Positions 54,479-62,170 of a DNA stretch of 64,000 nucleotides are shown here, piece by piece. How positions within the stretch are numbered: the stretch's first letter is position 1; every line of letters starts with the position of its first letter. Source of the DNA: Metapseudomonas boanensis. GTDB lineage: Bacteria; Pseudomonadota; Gammaproteobacteria; Pseudomonadales; Pseudomonadaceae. The DNA is taken from the NCBI RefSeq assembly GCF_018704125.1, contig NZ_JAGTIS010000001.1, positions 496,001-560,000 on the forward strand, given 5' to 3'. Both the position numbers and the translations under genes were made by a program. The notes beneath the pieces were generated by a model. The model did no database searches and was not told the DNA's origin. It saw nothing but the letters and a program-made list of their open reading frames with translations.

Positions 54479-55462
54479 TCAGACTGATCTCTTGCGGGTA
54501 TCCCAGCGACGCTGGGCTTCCTCGAAGGCCTGTTCGCGTTCGTAGCCTAGGCCGCGCAGGGCAAGCGCCATGGTGGAGATGACAGCAAGACGGCCGTAAT
54601 GGTCTTCGGCCTCACCATTCCATACGGTTACCAATTGCGCGGCGTCCAAGCGCTCTGGTTTGACGTGACGTTGGGGGGAGAGTGCCGGCCATTCCTCATC
54701 CCAGGCCTCGCCAGCGGTGGTGCCGTAAAGGTGGCACGTACCGTCGGGATTGACCTCGATCTCGCCGCCTTCGCCCTTGATGACAATGGCGTGGTCACCT
54801 AGCAGTTGGCTAGCTTCGCGATGGACCGCCTGGTAGCCGGGGTGGAAGATGCTCTGCAGCCCGCAGCGAGCCTGGAGCGGATTGAGGATGCGCGCCAATG
54901 AGTGAATCGGTGAGCGGAGCCCGAGCGTGTTGCGCAGGTCGATCATCCGCTGAAATTGGGGCGCCCAGGCGCTGAGTGGTATGAAGGCCAGTCGACGTTC
55001 GTCCAGGGCTTCGGCGACCTCCGTCCAGTCCATGCACAGTGGTATATCCAGCAAGTCCAGCAGCTGCTCGCTGTAGAGGCGCCCTGCGGTGTGGGCTCCG
55101 CCGCCGTGGAGCAGGATGCGAACTCCGGACTCAGCCAAAGCCCTCGCGGCGAGCAGGTACCAGGGCAGGTGGCGTTTCTTGCCGGCGTAGGTGGGCCAGT
55201 CGAGGTCCACGGCAATTTCGGGTGCTGAGTTGCGTTGGCGGAAGGCTTCAGTGAAGCCGGCCAGTTCCTCCGCATTTTCTTCCTTGTGCCGCAGCAACAT
55301 CAGGAAGGCGCCGAGCTGCGTATCTTCAACCGCGCCATCGAGCAGCATGCCCATGGATTCGCGGGCTTCTTCGCGGGTCATGTTGCGGGCGCCGCGCTTG
55401 CCCTTGCCGAGGATGCGCACGAATTGGGCGAAGGGATGTTCTGGAGGAGTGACGAGGTTCAT
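54479..55462 (-). CDS. ybiB: YbiB/TrpD2-type glycosyltransferase-family protein
   Basis: A 327-aa protein with the fold of anthranilate phosphoribosyltransferase (TrpD). The N-terminal helical part contains MTREEARESMGMLLDG, and LLHGGGAHTAGRLYSEQLLD is in the PRPP-domain region. TrpD2/YbiB proteins lack the PRPP and anthranilate signature residues and bind nucleic acids in E. coli. I start at ATG 55462 (MNLVTPPEHPF), which overlaps the tusE stop (ATGA). Its place at the end of the tus operon suggests an RNA-related role. Confidence 0.85.
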   Translation of the reverse strand: MNLVTPPEHPFAQFVRILGKGKRGARNMTREEARESMGMLLDGAVEDTQLGAFLMLLRHKEENAEELAGFTEAFRQRNSAPEIAVDLDWPTYAGKKRHLPWYLLAARALAESGVRILLHGGGAHTAGRLYSEQLLDLLDIPLCMDWTEVAEALDERRLAFIPLSAWAPQFQRMIDLRNTLGLRSPIHSLARILNPLQARCGLQSIFHPGYQAVHREASQLLGDHAIVIKGEGGEIEVNPDGTCHLYGTTAGEAWDEEWPALSPQRHVKPERLDAAQLVTVWNGEAEDHYGRLAVISTMALALRGLGYEREQAFEEAQRRWDTRKRSV

Positions 55463-55794
55463 AGGCAATTGGTCGGTTTCGGCAGGCCGGCGAGCTTGGC
55501 GGCAAGCTTGGCCGGGGCGCCCTTGAAGAGGCGGTTTAGGTGGAGGCTGTTGCCCTTTTCCGGGCCGAGCTTTTGCGCGACGTATTTGACCAGCGGGCGG
55601 TTGGCCGGCGAGAGCTGGAACTCCGCATAGAACCTGCGCAATAGCTCGATAATCTCCCAATGCTCCGGCTGCAGCTCCAGCTCTTCTCGTTCAGCCAAAG
55701 CGCTGGCGACAGCTGGGTTCCAGTCCCCGAGTTCCTGCAGGTAACCGTCCTTGTCCAGCGCGATGCTATGGCCGTCGATCAATAGTTCGTTCAT
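55459..55794 (-). CDS. tusE: sulfur relay protein TusE (DsrC-like)
   Basis: A 111-aa DsrC/TusE-family protein. The penultimate cysteine (PTNCL at the C-terminus) takes persulfide from TusD and gives it to MnmA bound to tRNA. WNPAVASALAEREE and LVKYVAQKLGPEKGNS are typical. Both ends overlap the neighbours by four bases, so it is translationally coupled to tusB and ybiB. Confidence 0.95.
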   Translation of the reverse strand: MNELLIDGHSIALDKDGYLQELGDWNPAVASALAEREELELQPEHWEIIELLRRFYAEFQLSPANRPLVKYVAQKLGPEKGNSLHLNRLFKGAPAKLAAKLAGLPKPTNCL

Positions 55795-56093
55795 AGCCAG
55801 CTGTTGACCTTGTCGTAGTGGCAGCAGAGGTCGACGAAGGCGGGGTAATCCAGAACTTGCAGGCGTGTCGGCAGATCCCGAATGGCGCGTGCTTCGAGGT
55901 CTTCAGCCAATGCATGCAAGGCAATGTGGTCGGGCATCAGCTCCAGGGCCTGGCGGGGGTTGCTGCCAGGCTGCAGGGCATAGACGGCATCGCCGGTAAG
56001 CAGCAGAGCATCCTGTGGCCCCAGCAGGCGCAGGCAGCTGCCTAGTCGGCCGTCAGTGAACGGGGAGTGAGAAAGCATGTGCAGGGTGGCCAT
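55791..56093 (-). CDS. tusB: sulfur relay protein TusB (DsrH-like)
   Basis: A 100-aa DsrH-family subunit of the TusBCD hexamer. LLLTGDAVYAL and the C-terminal HYDKVNSWL are typical. No catalytic cysteine is required in this subunit. Its ATG shares one base with the tusC stop codon (TGATG). Confidence 0.93.
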   Translation of the reverse strand: MATLHMLSHSPFTDGRLGSCLRLLGPQDALLLTGDAVYALQPGSNPRQALELMPDHIALHALAEDLEARAIRDLPTRLQVLDYPAFVDLCCHYDKVNSWL

Positions 56094-56449
56094 CAGAGTG
56101 TGATCACCTGGTCGTAGCGGTCGATAAGGGCGGTGAGTGCACTGTCGTCCAGCACGTCCACCGCAAGGTTCAAGGTGGCCGCATCGAGTCCACGCTCTTG
56201 CAGGCTCTGTGCCGATACGTAGAGCGACTCTACACCGAAAAGCGGCAGCGCCTGGAGGTTGGCGGTAAGGTCTTTCTGCTGCAGGGAACCTGGCTGTTGG
56301 CTGGCCACCAGCTGGAAGACGCCATCATCGAGGAACAGCATGCCCAGCGGCAGGTCGAAGGCGCCGCCGGCCAGGGCGATGTCCAGGGTCTCGCGAGCGC
56401 CAGGCCCGGTCCAGGGGGCCTGGCGGGTAATGATCAGCATCGACTTCAT
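56093..56449 (-). CDS. tusC: sulfur relay protein TusC (DsrF-like)
   Basis: A 118-aa DsrF-family subunit. RQAPWTGPGARETLDIALAG (about 9-28) is the conserved start of the fold, followed by LGMLFLDDGVFQL. I use ATG 56449 (MKSMLIITRQ), one nucleotide after the tusD stop. The longer frame into tusD is out of register with any family. Confidence 0.93.
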   Translation of the reverse strand: MKSMLIITRQAPWTGPGARETLDIALAGGAFDLPLGMLFLDDGVFQLVASQQPGSLQQKDLTANLQALPLFGVESLYVSAQSLQERGLDAATLNLAVDVLDDSALTALIDRYDQVITL

Positions 56450-56450
56450 T

Positions 56451-56843
56451 TCAATTGCCCCCGAAGCAGACCAGGCGGTCCGCCAGTTGCGCTGCCTCGT
56501 GCAACTGGCCGAGGCCGGACAACTCCCAGCCCTCGGCCAGATTGGCGGCGGGTCTGTCGTAGCGTTGCGCCTCTTTGGAGTTGAGTACGCCCCGACGTAG
56601 CGCTGCAGCAATGCAGACGATGCCATCGAGTTGGTGCTCGCGGACGAAACGGCTCCACTCCGAGGAAAAGTCCAGCTCGTCCTGCGATGAAACCACGTTG
56701 GCTGACGCGCTGTGCACGCCTTCCTGGTAGAAGAACAGGCGCACGATTTCGTGACCTCCCTCCAGCGCTGCCTGGGCAAAGCGCAGGGCGCGCCGGGAGG
56801 AGGGCGCGTGGGGCGGAGCGAAGAGGGCAATGGCGAATTTCAT
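56451..56843 (-). CDS. tusD: sulfurtransferase TusD (DsrE-like)
   Basis: A 130-aa DsrE-family subunit carrying the active cysteine in DGIVCIAAALRRG (about 74-86), which accepts sulfur from TusA and passes it to TusE. It is the first gene of the tusD-C-B-E-ybiB operon. TusA is not encoded here. Confidence 0.94.
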   Translation of the reverse strand: MKFAIALFAPPHAPSSRRALRFAQAALEGGHEIVRLFFYQEGVHSASANVVSSQDELDFSSEWSRFVREHQLDGIVCIAAALRRGVLNSKEAQRYDRPAANLAEGWELSGLGQLHEAAQLADRLVCFGGN

Positions 56844-56917
56844 GGACGCTTCGAAAGTACGATTGGGAACAAATGGAATGATACGGCAGACGTTGCCATT
56901 TGCCGTTGCAGAGACAG

Positions 56918-56943
56918 AAAAAAGCCCGCCGAAGCGGGCTTTT
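56918..56943 (-). terminator. terminator of yccA
   Basis: AAAAGCCCGC-CGAA-GCGGGCTTTT follows the yccA stop codon by 17 bp. T-runs are present on both strands. Confidence 0.9.
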
Positions 56944-56959
56944 CTGCTTGCGCTGTCGA

Positions 56960-57628
56960 TCAGTCGTCGCTGCTGAATACACCAATCAACTGCAACAGAC
57001 TGATGAACAGGTTGTAGATCGACACATACAGACTGATGGTGGCCATGATGTAGTTACGCTCGCCACCGTGGATGATCGCGCTGGTCTGGAACAGGATGCA
57101 GACCGAGGAGAAGACCACGAAGCCTGCGCTGATCGCCAGCTGCAAGCCGCTGATGTTGAAGAACAGGCTCACCAGCGTTGCTCCAATCAGGACGAAGAAG
57201 CCCGCGGTGATGAATCCACCCAGGAAACTCATGTCCTTGCGGGTGGTCAGCACATACGCGGACAGGCCGAAGAACACCAGCGCTGTCATGGCGAATGCGG
57301 AGCTGACGACCTCGCCACCATTGGGCATGCCCAGGTACATGTTGAGGATTGGGCCAAGGGTGTAACCCATGAAACCGGTCAGGGCGAAGGTCGAAACCAG
57401 GCCCCAGGCGGAATCACGCAGCTTAACCGTCAGGAAGAACAGGCCATAGAAACCGATCAGCACCACGAAGATGCTTGGGTACGGTACGCGCATCTGTTGA
57501 GCGACGTAGGCAACCAGACCGCTGAAGGCGAGCGTCAGGGCCAGAAGACCGTAGGTATTGCGCAGGACGCGGCTGACCTCCAGCTGTTCGGCCTGGGCCT
57601 GGTTGAGGGCGTAGTTCTGTTGGTTCAT
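56960..57628 (-). CDS. yccA: Bax inhibitor-1/YccA family membrane protein
   Basis: A 222-aa inner-membrane protein with seven predicted helices. In E. coli, YccA interacts with the FtsH/HflKC protease and modulates its activity. The N-terminus (MNQQNYALNQAQAEQLEVSR) is cytoplasmic and the C-terminus SIYNLFISLLQLIGVFSSDD is typical. GGGAG precedes the ATG. It lies next to the tus genes and before tRNA-Ser, as in other Pseudomonas. Confidence 0.93.
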   Translation of the reverse strand: MNQQNYALNQAQAEQLEVSRVLRNTYGLLALTLAFSGLVAYVAQQMRVPYPSIFVVLIGFYGLFFLTVKLRDSAWGLVSTFALTGFMGYTLGPILNMYLGMPNGGEVVSSAFAMTALVFFGLSAYVLTTRKDMSFLGGFITAGFFVLIGATLVSLFFNISGLQLAISAGFVVFSSVCILFQTSAIIHGGERNYIMATISLYVSIYNLFISLLQLIGVFSSDD

Positions 57629-57712
57629 CGCGACACTCCCGAAATTGGATTTCCGTGACCTCAGTCAGGGAATGAGCATAACAGAGAGCCTTGAATGTTG
57701 AATTGCAAGAGT

Positions 57713-57740
57713 TTGACAGCGTGTTGCGTTCCGGTACTAT
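57713..57740 (+). promoter_or_regulatory. sigma-70 promoter of tRNA-Ser
   Basis: A perfect TTGACA is followed after 16 nt by TACTAT. Transcription would start near 57747, about 56 nt before the mature tRNA. A GC-rich stretch follows the -10, as in stringently controlled stable-RNA promoters. Confidence 0.75.
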
Positions 57741-57802
57741 GGCGGCCCGCGCAAGCGGAGGTTTCAAAGCAGCGATGTTGAGAGCCTCTGTACGACGCAT
57801 TT

Positions 57803-57890
57803 GGAAGCGTGGCCGAGTGGTTTAAGGCAGCGGTCTTGAAAACCGCCGACGGGCAACTGTCCTAGAGTTCGAATCTCTACGCTTCCGCCA
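57803..57890 (+). tRNA. tRNA-Ser (anticodon TGA)
   Basis: An 88-nt tRNA with a long variable arm, as expected for serine. The acceptor arms GGAAGCG and CGCTTCC pair, and the discriminator G and encoded CCA follow. The anticodon loop CTTGAAA gives UGA, reading UCA and UCG codons. The T arm contains GAGTTCGAATCTC. A promoter and an intrinsic terminator flank it. Its 3' end is a known type of phage attachment site in Pseudomonas. Confidence 0.97.
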
Positions 57891-57902
57891 TATTTTGACG
57901 TC

Positions 57903-57927
57903 AAAAGCCCCGTAGATAGGGGCTTTT
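57903..57927 (+). terminator. terminator of tRNA-Ser
   Basis: AAAAGCCCC-N7-GGGGCTTTT lies 12 bp after the CCA end of the tRNA, with a short T-run on the plus strand. Confidence 0.9.
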
Positions 57928-58768
57928 GCGTTTCTGGGCTGCTGGTAGCCATCTCGCTCCTTTGCCTGGTTCCTGATCATGTCGAAGCCTAACCACTTAA
58001 CCGCTGGTTCGCTCAGTGCGCCGGTGCGGCGCATCGATTCGACCACCTCCTTCAGTCGGCCGGCAAATTCTGCTCGCCGGGTTCGATTGCCGCTGCCTGG
58101 GGTGCCCGGTACAACGGTTTGCCGACAACTTTGAACAGCGCGCCCTGTTTGGCAGATCCATGATCATTGGCAGGTAATTGATAGCAGCGTTCATCTCCTC
58201 GCCGTCCCCATCCTCCCGCGCGGCGAAGGCGTCATTCGTCTCCGGGGCTGTGATCACCAGTGGGAGGTCGATCAGGTAGGCGACTGGTTCCGTGCCAGTT
58301 GATGCTCGAAGCATGGCCCTGTGCCTGAGCGCCATCGTTGGTTTTACTCAGCACGAGGCTGTCGGCGAGTTATCTTCGCGTCGACATTTCTGGCATCTGC
58401 GGGACGTCAAATAGCTGGCAGAGCCGGTCGCGTTCCGAGCCTTGTTTTCTGGTTTGCGGGTTCAGACATGTTTCCTGGAAACGCTTGCCTGAGATCTGGG
58501 CGTCGAGTCAGCCTCGTTACACCTCCAGGTCGATTGAAATACGTCTATTTAGCGGCTTTCAGGTCTGTCCGACAGACGAGCCAAAACGCCGACGGCTGAT
58601 GATTTACATTTTGATACAAATGCATTTAAGTCGTGTTATTGACGTTTTGCGGCGCTAATCCAACGAGCAAACGCTCAATTGGCCGAAATTATCACTGGTG
58701 CAGCTGTTCCCAGAAGCGCCGAATATGGTGCCACCTCCAGTGCTGAGCGGCAGCTAGTGGAGATTGTC
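57928..58768. other. gene-poor region between tRNA-Ser and the multicopper oxidase
   Basis: About 840 bp with lower GC than the flanks, especially 58420-58680. It contains broken minus-strand frames (57950-58335) and no other plausible gene. The oxidase promoter should lie in 58550-58768, but no convincing -35/-10 pair or known operator was recognised. No second copy of the tRNA 3' end is visible here. Confidence 0.5.
57950..58335 (-). pseudogene. degenerate reading frames of unknown origin
   Basis: From ATG 58335 on the minus strand, a frame encodes LIDLPLVITAPETNDAFAA and INYLPMIMDLPNRA. It then appears to continue in another frame as LFKVVGKPLYRAPQAA to a stop. A third piece follows, RLKEVVESMRRTGALSEPAVKWLGFDMI. 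The composition looks like coding sequence broken by frameshifts, or like small coupled genes. I do not recognise the family. The position behind a tRNA gene hints at a remnant of an integrated element. Confidence 0.3.
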
Positions 58769-60550
58769 ATGAAACGCCTTGAGAGCGAGCACGCGACGAA
58801 TCGCCTGGAGGATTCGGTCGGGAGGGAGGAGAGAAGGACATTCTTGAAACTGACGGCAGCGACGATGGCGGCGCCGCTACTGTTGAGTGGTCGACAGGCT
58901 CGTGCGGTGATCGTGCCCATTATTCCGCCCAGTCCGCCCACGGTGCCTTGGGCTCATGAGCTGCCCAAGCAGGTGAGTCCTGCCTCACACGTTGCAGCAC
59001 TCAATCCGGCACCAACTGAGACGGCAAATATTGCAGCCGGCGAAGCGGGGCGTAATCCGCACCAGCGTTGGGCTCAGTTCGCTCCCTATGCGGAATATTA
59101 CGAGATCAGCGCAACTGAGCGGACCGATTGGGTTTACAGCCCTTCCTATCCGCCGCAAAGGATCTGGGGTTATCAGGCGAATATCCCGGACATGACCATG
59201 CCGAGTGCGACTTTTCACGGACACTACGGGCGCCCCATCCTGTGCCGCATCTACAACAAGTTGCCGCAGAATCACGTGGGCTTTGGCACTCCTGAGATCT
59301 CTACGCACTTGCACAACTTGCATACCGGATCAGAGAGCGATGGCTTTCCCGGCGACTATTACAGCCCCAACAAGGCTGGACCGACGCTGACTGCCAAAGG
59401 AAAGTTCAAGGATCACCTGTATTCGAATGTGTGTGCGGGCTTCGAAGCGCGGCAGGACCTGAAGGGGGACTACAGGGAGGCCTTGGGCACGCTCTTTTAT
59501 CATGACCATACCTTGGACTTTACAGCGCCCAATTTGTATCTCGGGTTGGCGGGGTTCTATCTCCTGTTCGACGATTTGGATTCTGGTAACGAGGCTGATC
59601 CGAGCCCTACTGCGCTTCGCTTGCCGAGTCATCCCTACGACTATCCGTTGAACTTCAATGATCGACGCTTCGATGCATCCGGCAAGCTGTACTACGACCA
59701 GGTAAATCCCGAGGGCGTGCTCGGAGACAAGGTGCTGGTCAATGGTCGCATTGAGCCGGTGCTACGAGTGGCCGCCAGGCGCTATCGTTTCCGCTTGCTG
59801 AATACTGGACCAAGTCGCTTCTATGAACTCTTCCTGGTTTCGCCGAATGACGTGGTTCAGAAGTTCACCCATATCGGTAACGACGGCAACCTCTTCTCAG
59901 CACCGCTGTTAAACCAAACCAGCATCCGCCTGGGCGTTGCCGAGCGTGCCGACATCGTGGTCGACTTCTCCCGCTACCTGATCGGGACCCAGCTCTACCT
60001 GGTCAATCGGCTGCGCCAAGAGGAGACCAGGGGGCCGAAGGATGTGAAGGAACCCGGCGTCCGCGTTCTGAAAATCATCGTCGACCGTTACCCGCCGTCC
60101 CAGGATCTCAGTCGCGTCCCTAGCGTGTTGCGCCCGTATCCGCCGATCACTCAGGCGGAGATCGACTCAGCTCCTGTTAGGCGCTGGATCTTCGAAAGAT
60201 CGAACGGGATGTGGGCGATCAATGGCAAGTTCGTCGATGTGACCAATCCTCGAGCACAGATCCCCAAGGGGGCCAGCGAGATCTGGGAACTGGTCAATCC
60301 CGAGGATGGCTGGTCGCACCCGATCCACATCCACTTCGAAGAAGGTCGAATCCTCAGCAAGACGATCAACGGTGTAAACGTGCCGTTAACGCCCCATGAC
60401 CAGGGGCGCAAGGACGTTTATGTCCTTGAGCCTTTCGCGACGCTACGGGTGTTCCTCCGGTTCCGTGACTACAAGGGCAAGTACGTCATGCACTGCCACA
60501 ACCTGATCCACGAAGACCACGCCATGATGCTGCGGTGGGACATCGTCTAG
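58769..60550 (+). CDS. multicopper oxidase, CotA/bilirubin-oxidase-like, Tat-exported
   Basis: The 593-aa protein starts at ATG 58769 (MKRLESEHATNRLED), with GGAG 8 nt upstream. RRTFLKLTAATMAAPLLLSG (about 24-43) is a Tat signal, so the folded enzyme is exported. All copper-binding motifs are present: HLH (180, 182), HDH (245, 247), HPIHIH (517-522) and HCHNLIHEDHAM (575-586), with C576, H517, H581 and M586 as the type 1 site. Domain pattern and motif order resemble CotA, bilirubin oxidase and phenoxazinone synthase, not the CopA or CueO type. The substrate could be phenolics or Mn(II); this cannot be read from the sequence. The sco gene follows after 41 bp. Confidence 0.88.
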   Translation: MKRLESEHATNRLEDSVGREERRTFLKLTAATMAAPLLLSGRQARAVIVPIIPPSPPTVPWAHELPKQVSPASHVAALNPAPTETANIAAGEAGRNPHQRWAQFAPYAEYYEISATERTDWVYSPSYPPQRIWGYQANIPDMTMPSATFHGHYGRPILCRIYNKLPQNHVGFGTPEISTHLHNLHTGSESDGFPGDYYSPNKAGPTLTAKGKFKDHLYSNVCAGFEARQDLKGDYREALGTLFYHDHTLDFTAPNLYLGLAGFYLLFDDLDSGNEADPSPTALRLPSHPYDYPLNFNDRRFDASGKLYYDQVNPEGVLGDKVLVNGRIEPVLRVAARRYRFRLLNTGPSRFYELFLVSPNDVVQKFTHIGNDGNLFSAPLLNQTSIRLGVAERADIVVDFSRYLIGTQLYLVNRLRQEETRGPKDVKEPGVRVLKIIVDRYPPSQDLSRVPSVLRPYPPITQAEIDSAPVRRWIFERSNGMWAINGKFVDVTNPRAQIPKGASEIWELVNPEDGWSHPIHIHFEEGRILSKTINGVNVPLTPHDQGRKDVYVLEPFATLRVFLRFRDYKGKYVMHCHNLIHEDHAMMLRWDIV

Positions 60551-60591
60551 AGCATATCGCGGAACTTTCCCATTTAGCGGGAGGAAACATC

Positions 60592-61218
60592 ATGAGTACG
60601 CGGAGAAATCTATTAGCAGGGCTGGGGAGTTCTGCCGCCGTTTTTGTGGGTTGGGCAGCGATGCAGAGCGGTGCGGAGGAGAGCGGCAGCGATTCGGTTG
60701 TCATGCGGGGTGGTGGGGTGTTTCCGAACGTCACACTGGTCACCCATGAAGGGCGAAAGGTGAGGTTTTACGACGACCTCATTCGCGGCAAGGTGGTCGC
60801 CTTCAACATGATGTACACGGAGTGTTCGGGCAAATGCCCGACCATGACGGCCAACCTGCGCCGACTTCAGCAACTCTTGGGCGATCGTGCGGGGTGCAGT
60901 GTCTTCATGTACTCAATCACCTTGCAGCCGCTGATGGACACCCCTGAGGTACTTCAGGCTTACGTTGAGAAGCACCATATCGGCGTGGGTTGGCAGTTCC
61001 TGACCGGTGAGCCGGAAGCAGTTGAGGCGGTGCGTTTCAGTCTGGGGTTCTATGACATCAATCCGGAGGTGGATCGGAACTTGAGCAGTCATACCGGTTT
61101 GATCAGGGTGGGGAATGACAGCCTTGAGCGATGGACCATGGCCCCGGCTCTGACTGAACCCATGCACATACTGTCGACGCTCAATCACGTTGATCCGTCT
61201 GAAATACTGACGGTTTGA
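60592..61218 (+). CDS. SCO1/SenC family copper chaperone
   Basis: A 208-aa thioredoxin-fold protein with the copper-binding CSGKC (C78, C82) and a downstream histidine at 167 (SSHTGL). The N-terminus TRRNLLAGLGSSAAVFVG is Tat-like and may also anchor it. GGAGG precedes ATG 60592. Sco proteins usually load copper into cytochrome oxidase CuA. Here, no oxidase genes are nearby and the gene directly follows a multicopper oxidase, so copper delivery to that oxidase is the likely role (inferred). Confidence 0.85.
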   Translation: MSTRRNLLAGLGSSAAVFVGWAAMQSGAEESGSDSVVMRGGGVFPNVTLVTHEGRKVRFYDDLIRGKVVAFNMMYTECSGKCPTMTANLRRLQQLLGDRAGCSVFMYSITLQPLMDTPEVLQAYVEKHHIGVGWQFLTGEPEAVEAVRFSLGFYDINPEVDRNLSSHTGLIRVGNDSLERWTMAPALTEPMHILSTLNHVDPSEILTV

Positions 61219-61524
61219 TCCGACGGGGAGATCGGCCCGTTCTGAGCTGTGACGGGCCGGTCGTTATCATGGCTGGTTTGTCGGGGCGGCGTCTGGCGGG
61301 TCGCGCGCGCTCATGATGAAAAAATGCTTTTATAATCGTTGATAATTCGGCATCAGAATCAATTTTGCAGGAATGATGCAGGACATCTTGTTCGATATTT
61401 TGACGCTTGTGGTTTGACGGGCAAGCAATGGGCTCTAGGTGTAACTCGTGTCATTTGCTAATGTGGCGAACATTCAAACAAGCTTGCTGCCACTGCGGCG
61501 CGCGATGCACTGAAGAGGTGTCGC
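61219..61524. other. upstream region of gacA
   Basis: These 306 bp are AT-rich in the second half. A hairpin CGGCCCGT/ACGGGCCG (61233-61259) just after the sco gene may act as a terminator, though its T tract is weak. A TATAAT at 61331-61336 could be a -10, but no matching -35 is visible. No open frame looks coding. Confidence 0.5.
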
Positions 61525-62169
61525 TTGATAAGGGTACTGGTGGTCGATGACCACGATCTGGTTAGAGCGGGGATAAGTCGCATGCTGGCCGATGTAGACG
61601 GCTTGCAGGTGGTGGGCCAGGCCGAAAGCGGCGAAGAAGCGATCCAAAAGGCGCGTGAACTCAAGCCTGATGTAGTGCTGATGGACGTCAAGATGCCTGG
61701 TATTGGCGGTCTGGAAGCCACGCGCAAACTCTTGCGTAGCCACACAGACCTGAAAGTCGTGGCGGTGACGGCCTGTGAAGAAGATCCCTTCCCGACGCGT
61801 CTCCTTCAGGCCGGCGCGGCGGGCTACCTGACGAAGGGCGCTGGGCTGGACGAAATGATCCAGGCGATCCGCCAGGTATTCGCCGGTCAACGCTTCATCA
61901 GCCCGCAGATCGCCCAGCAGCTCGCGCTTAAGTCGTTCCAACCGCAAGCTGGGAACTCGCCTTTTGACCTACTCTCGGAGCGGGAGATTCAGATTGCCCT
62001 GATGATCGCCAACTGTCAGAAGGTCCAGAGCATCTCCGACAAACTTTGCTTGTCGCCCAAGACGGTGAATACCTATCGCTATCGCATCTTCGACAAGCTG
62101 TCGATTTCAAGCGATGTGGAGCTGGCGTTGTTGGCGGTGCGGCACGGCATGGTTGATGCCGTCAGTTAA
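61525..62169 (+). CDS. gacA: response regulator GacA (UvrY)
   Basis: A 214-aa NarL/FixJ-type response regulator. D54 in [13 protein letters not shown] is the phosphorylation site, with D8 and D9 and a K in the YLTKGAG loop completing the receiver. A LuxR-type helix-turn-helix ([14 protein letters not shown] to [14 protein letters not shown]) covers about 146-205. With the sensor kinase GacS it switches on the RsmY/RsmZ RNAs and secondary metabolism. The start codon is TTG 61525 with GAGG upstream, as in P. aeruginosa. uvrC follows after 1 nt, a conserved pairing. Confidence 0.97.
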   Translation: MIRVLVVDDHDLVRAGISRMLADVDGLQVVGQAESGEEAIQKARELKPDVVLMDVKMPGIGGLEATRKLLRSHTDLKVVAVTACEEDPFPTRLLQAGAAGYLTKGAGLDEMIQAIRQVFAGQRFISPQIAQQLALKSFQPQAGNSPFDLLSEREIQIALMIANCQKVQSISDKLCLSPKTVNTYRYRIFDKLSISSDVELALLAVRHGMVDAVS

Positions 62170-62170
62170 G

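Noticed and set aside
61341-61364. ANR/FNR box before gacA
   Set aside because: TTGAT and ATCAA half-sites are present, but they are separated by about 14 nt rather than 4 nt.
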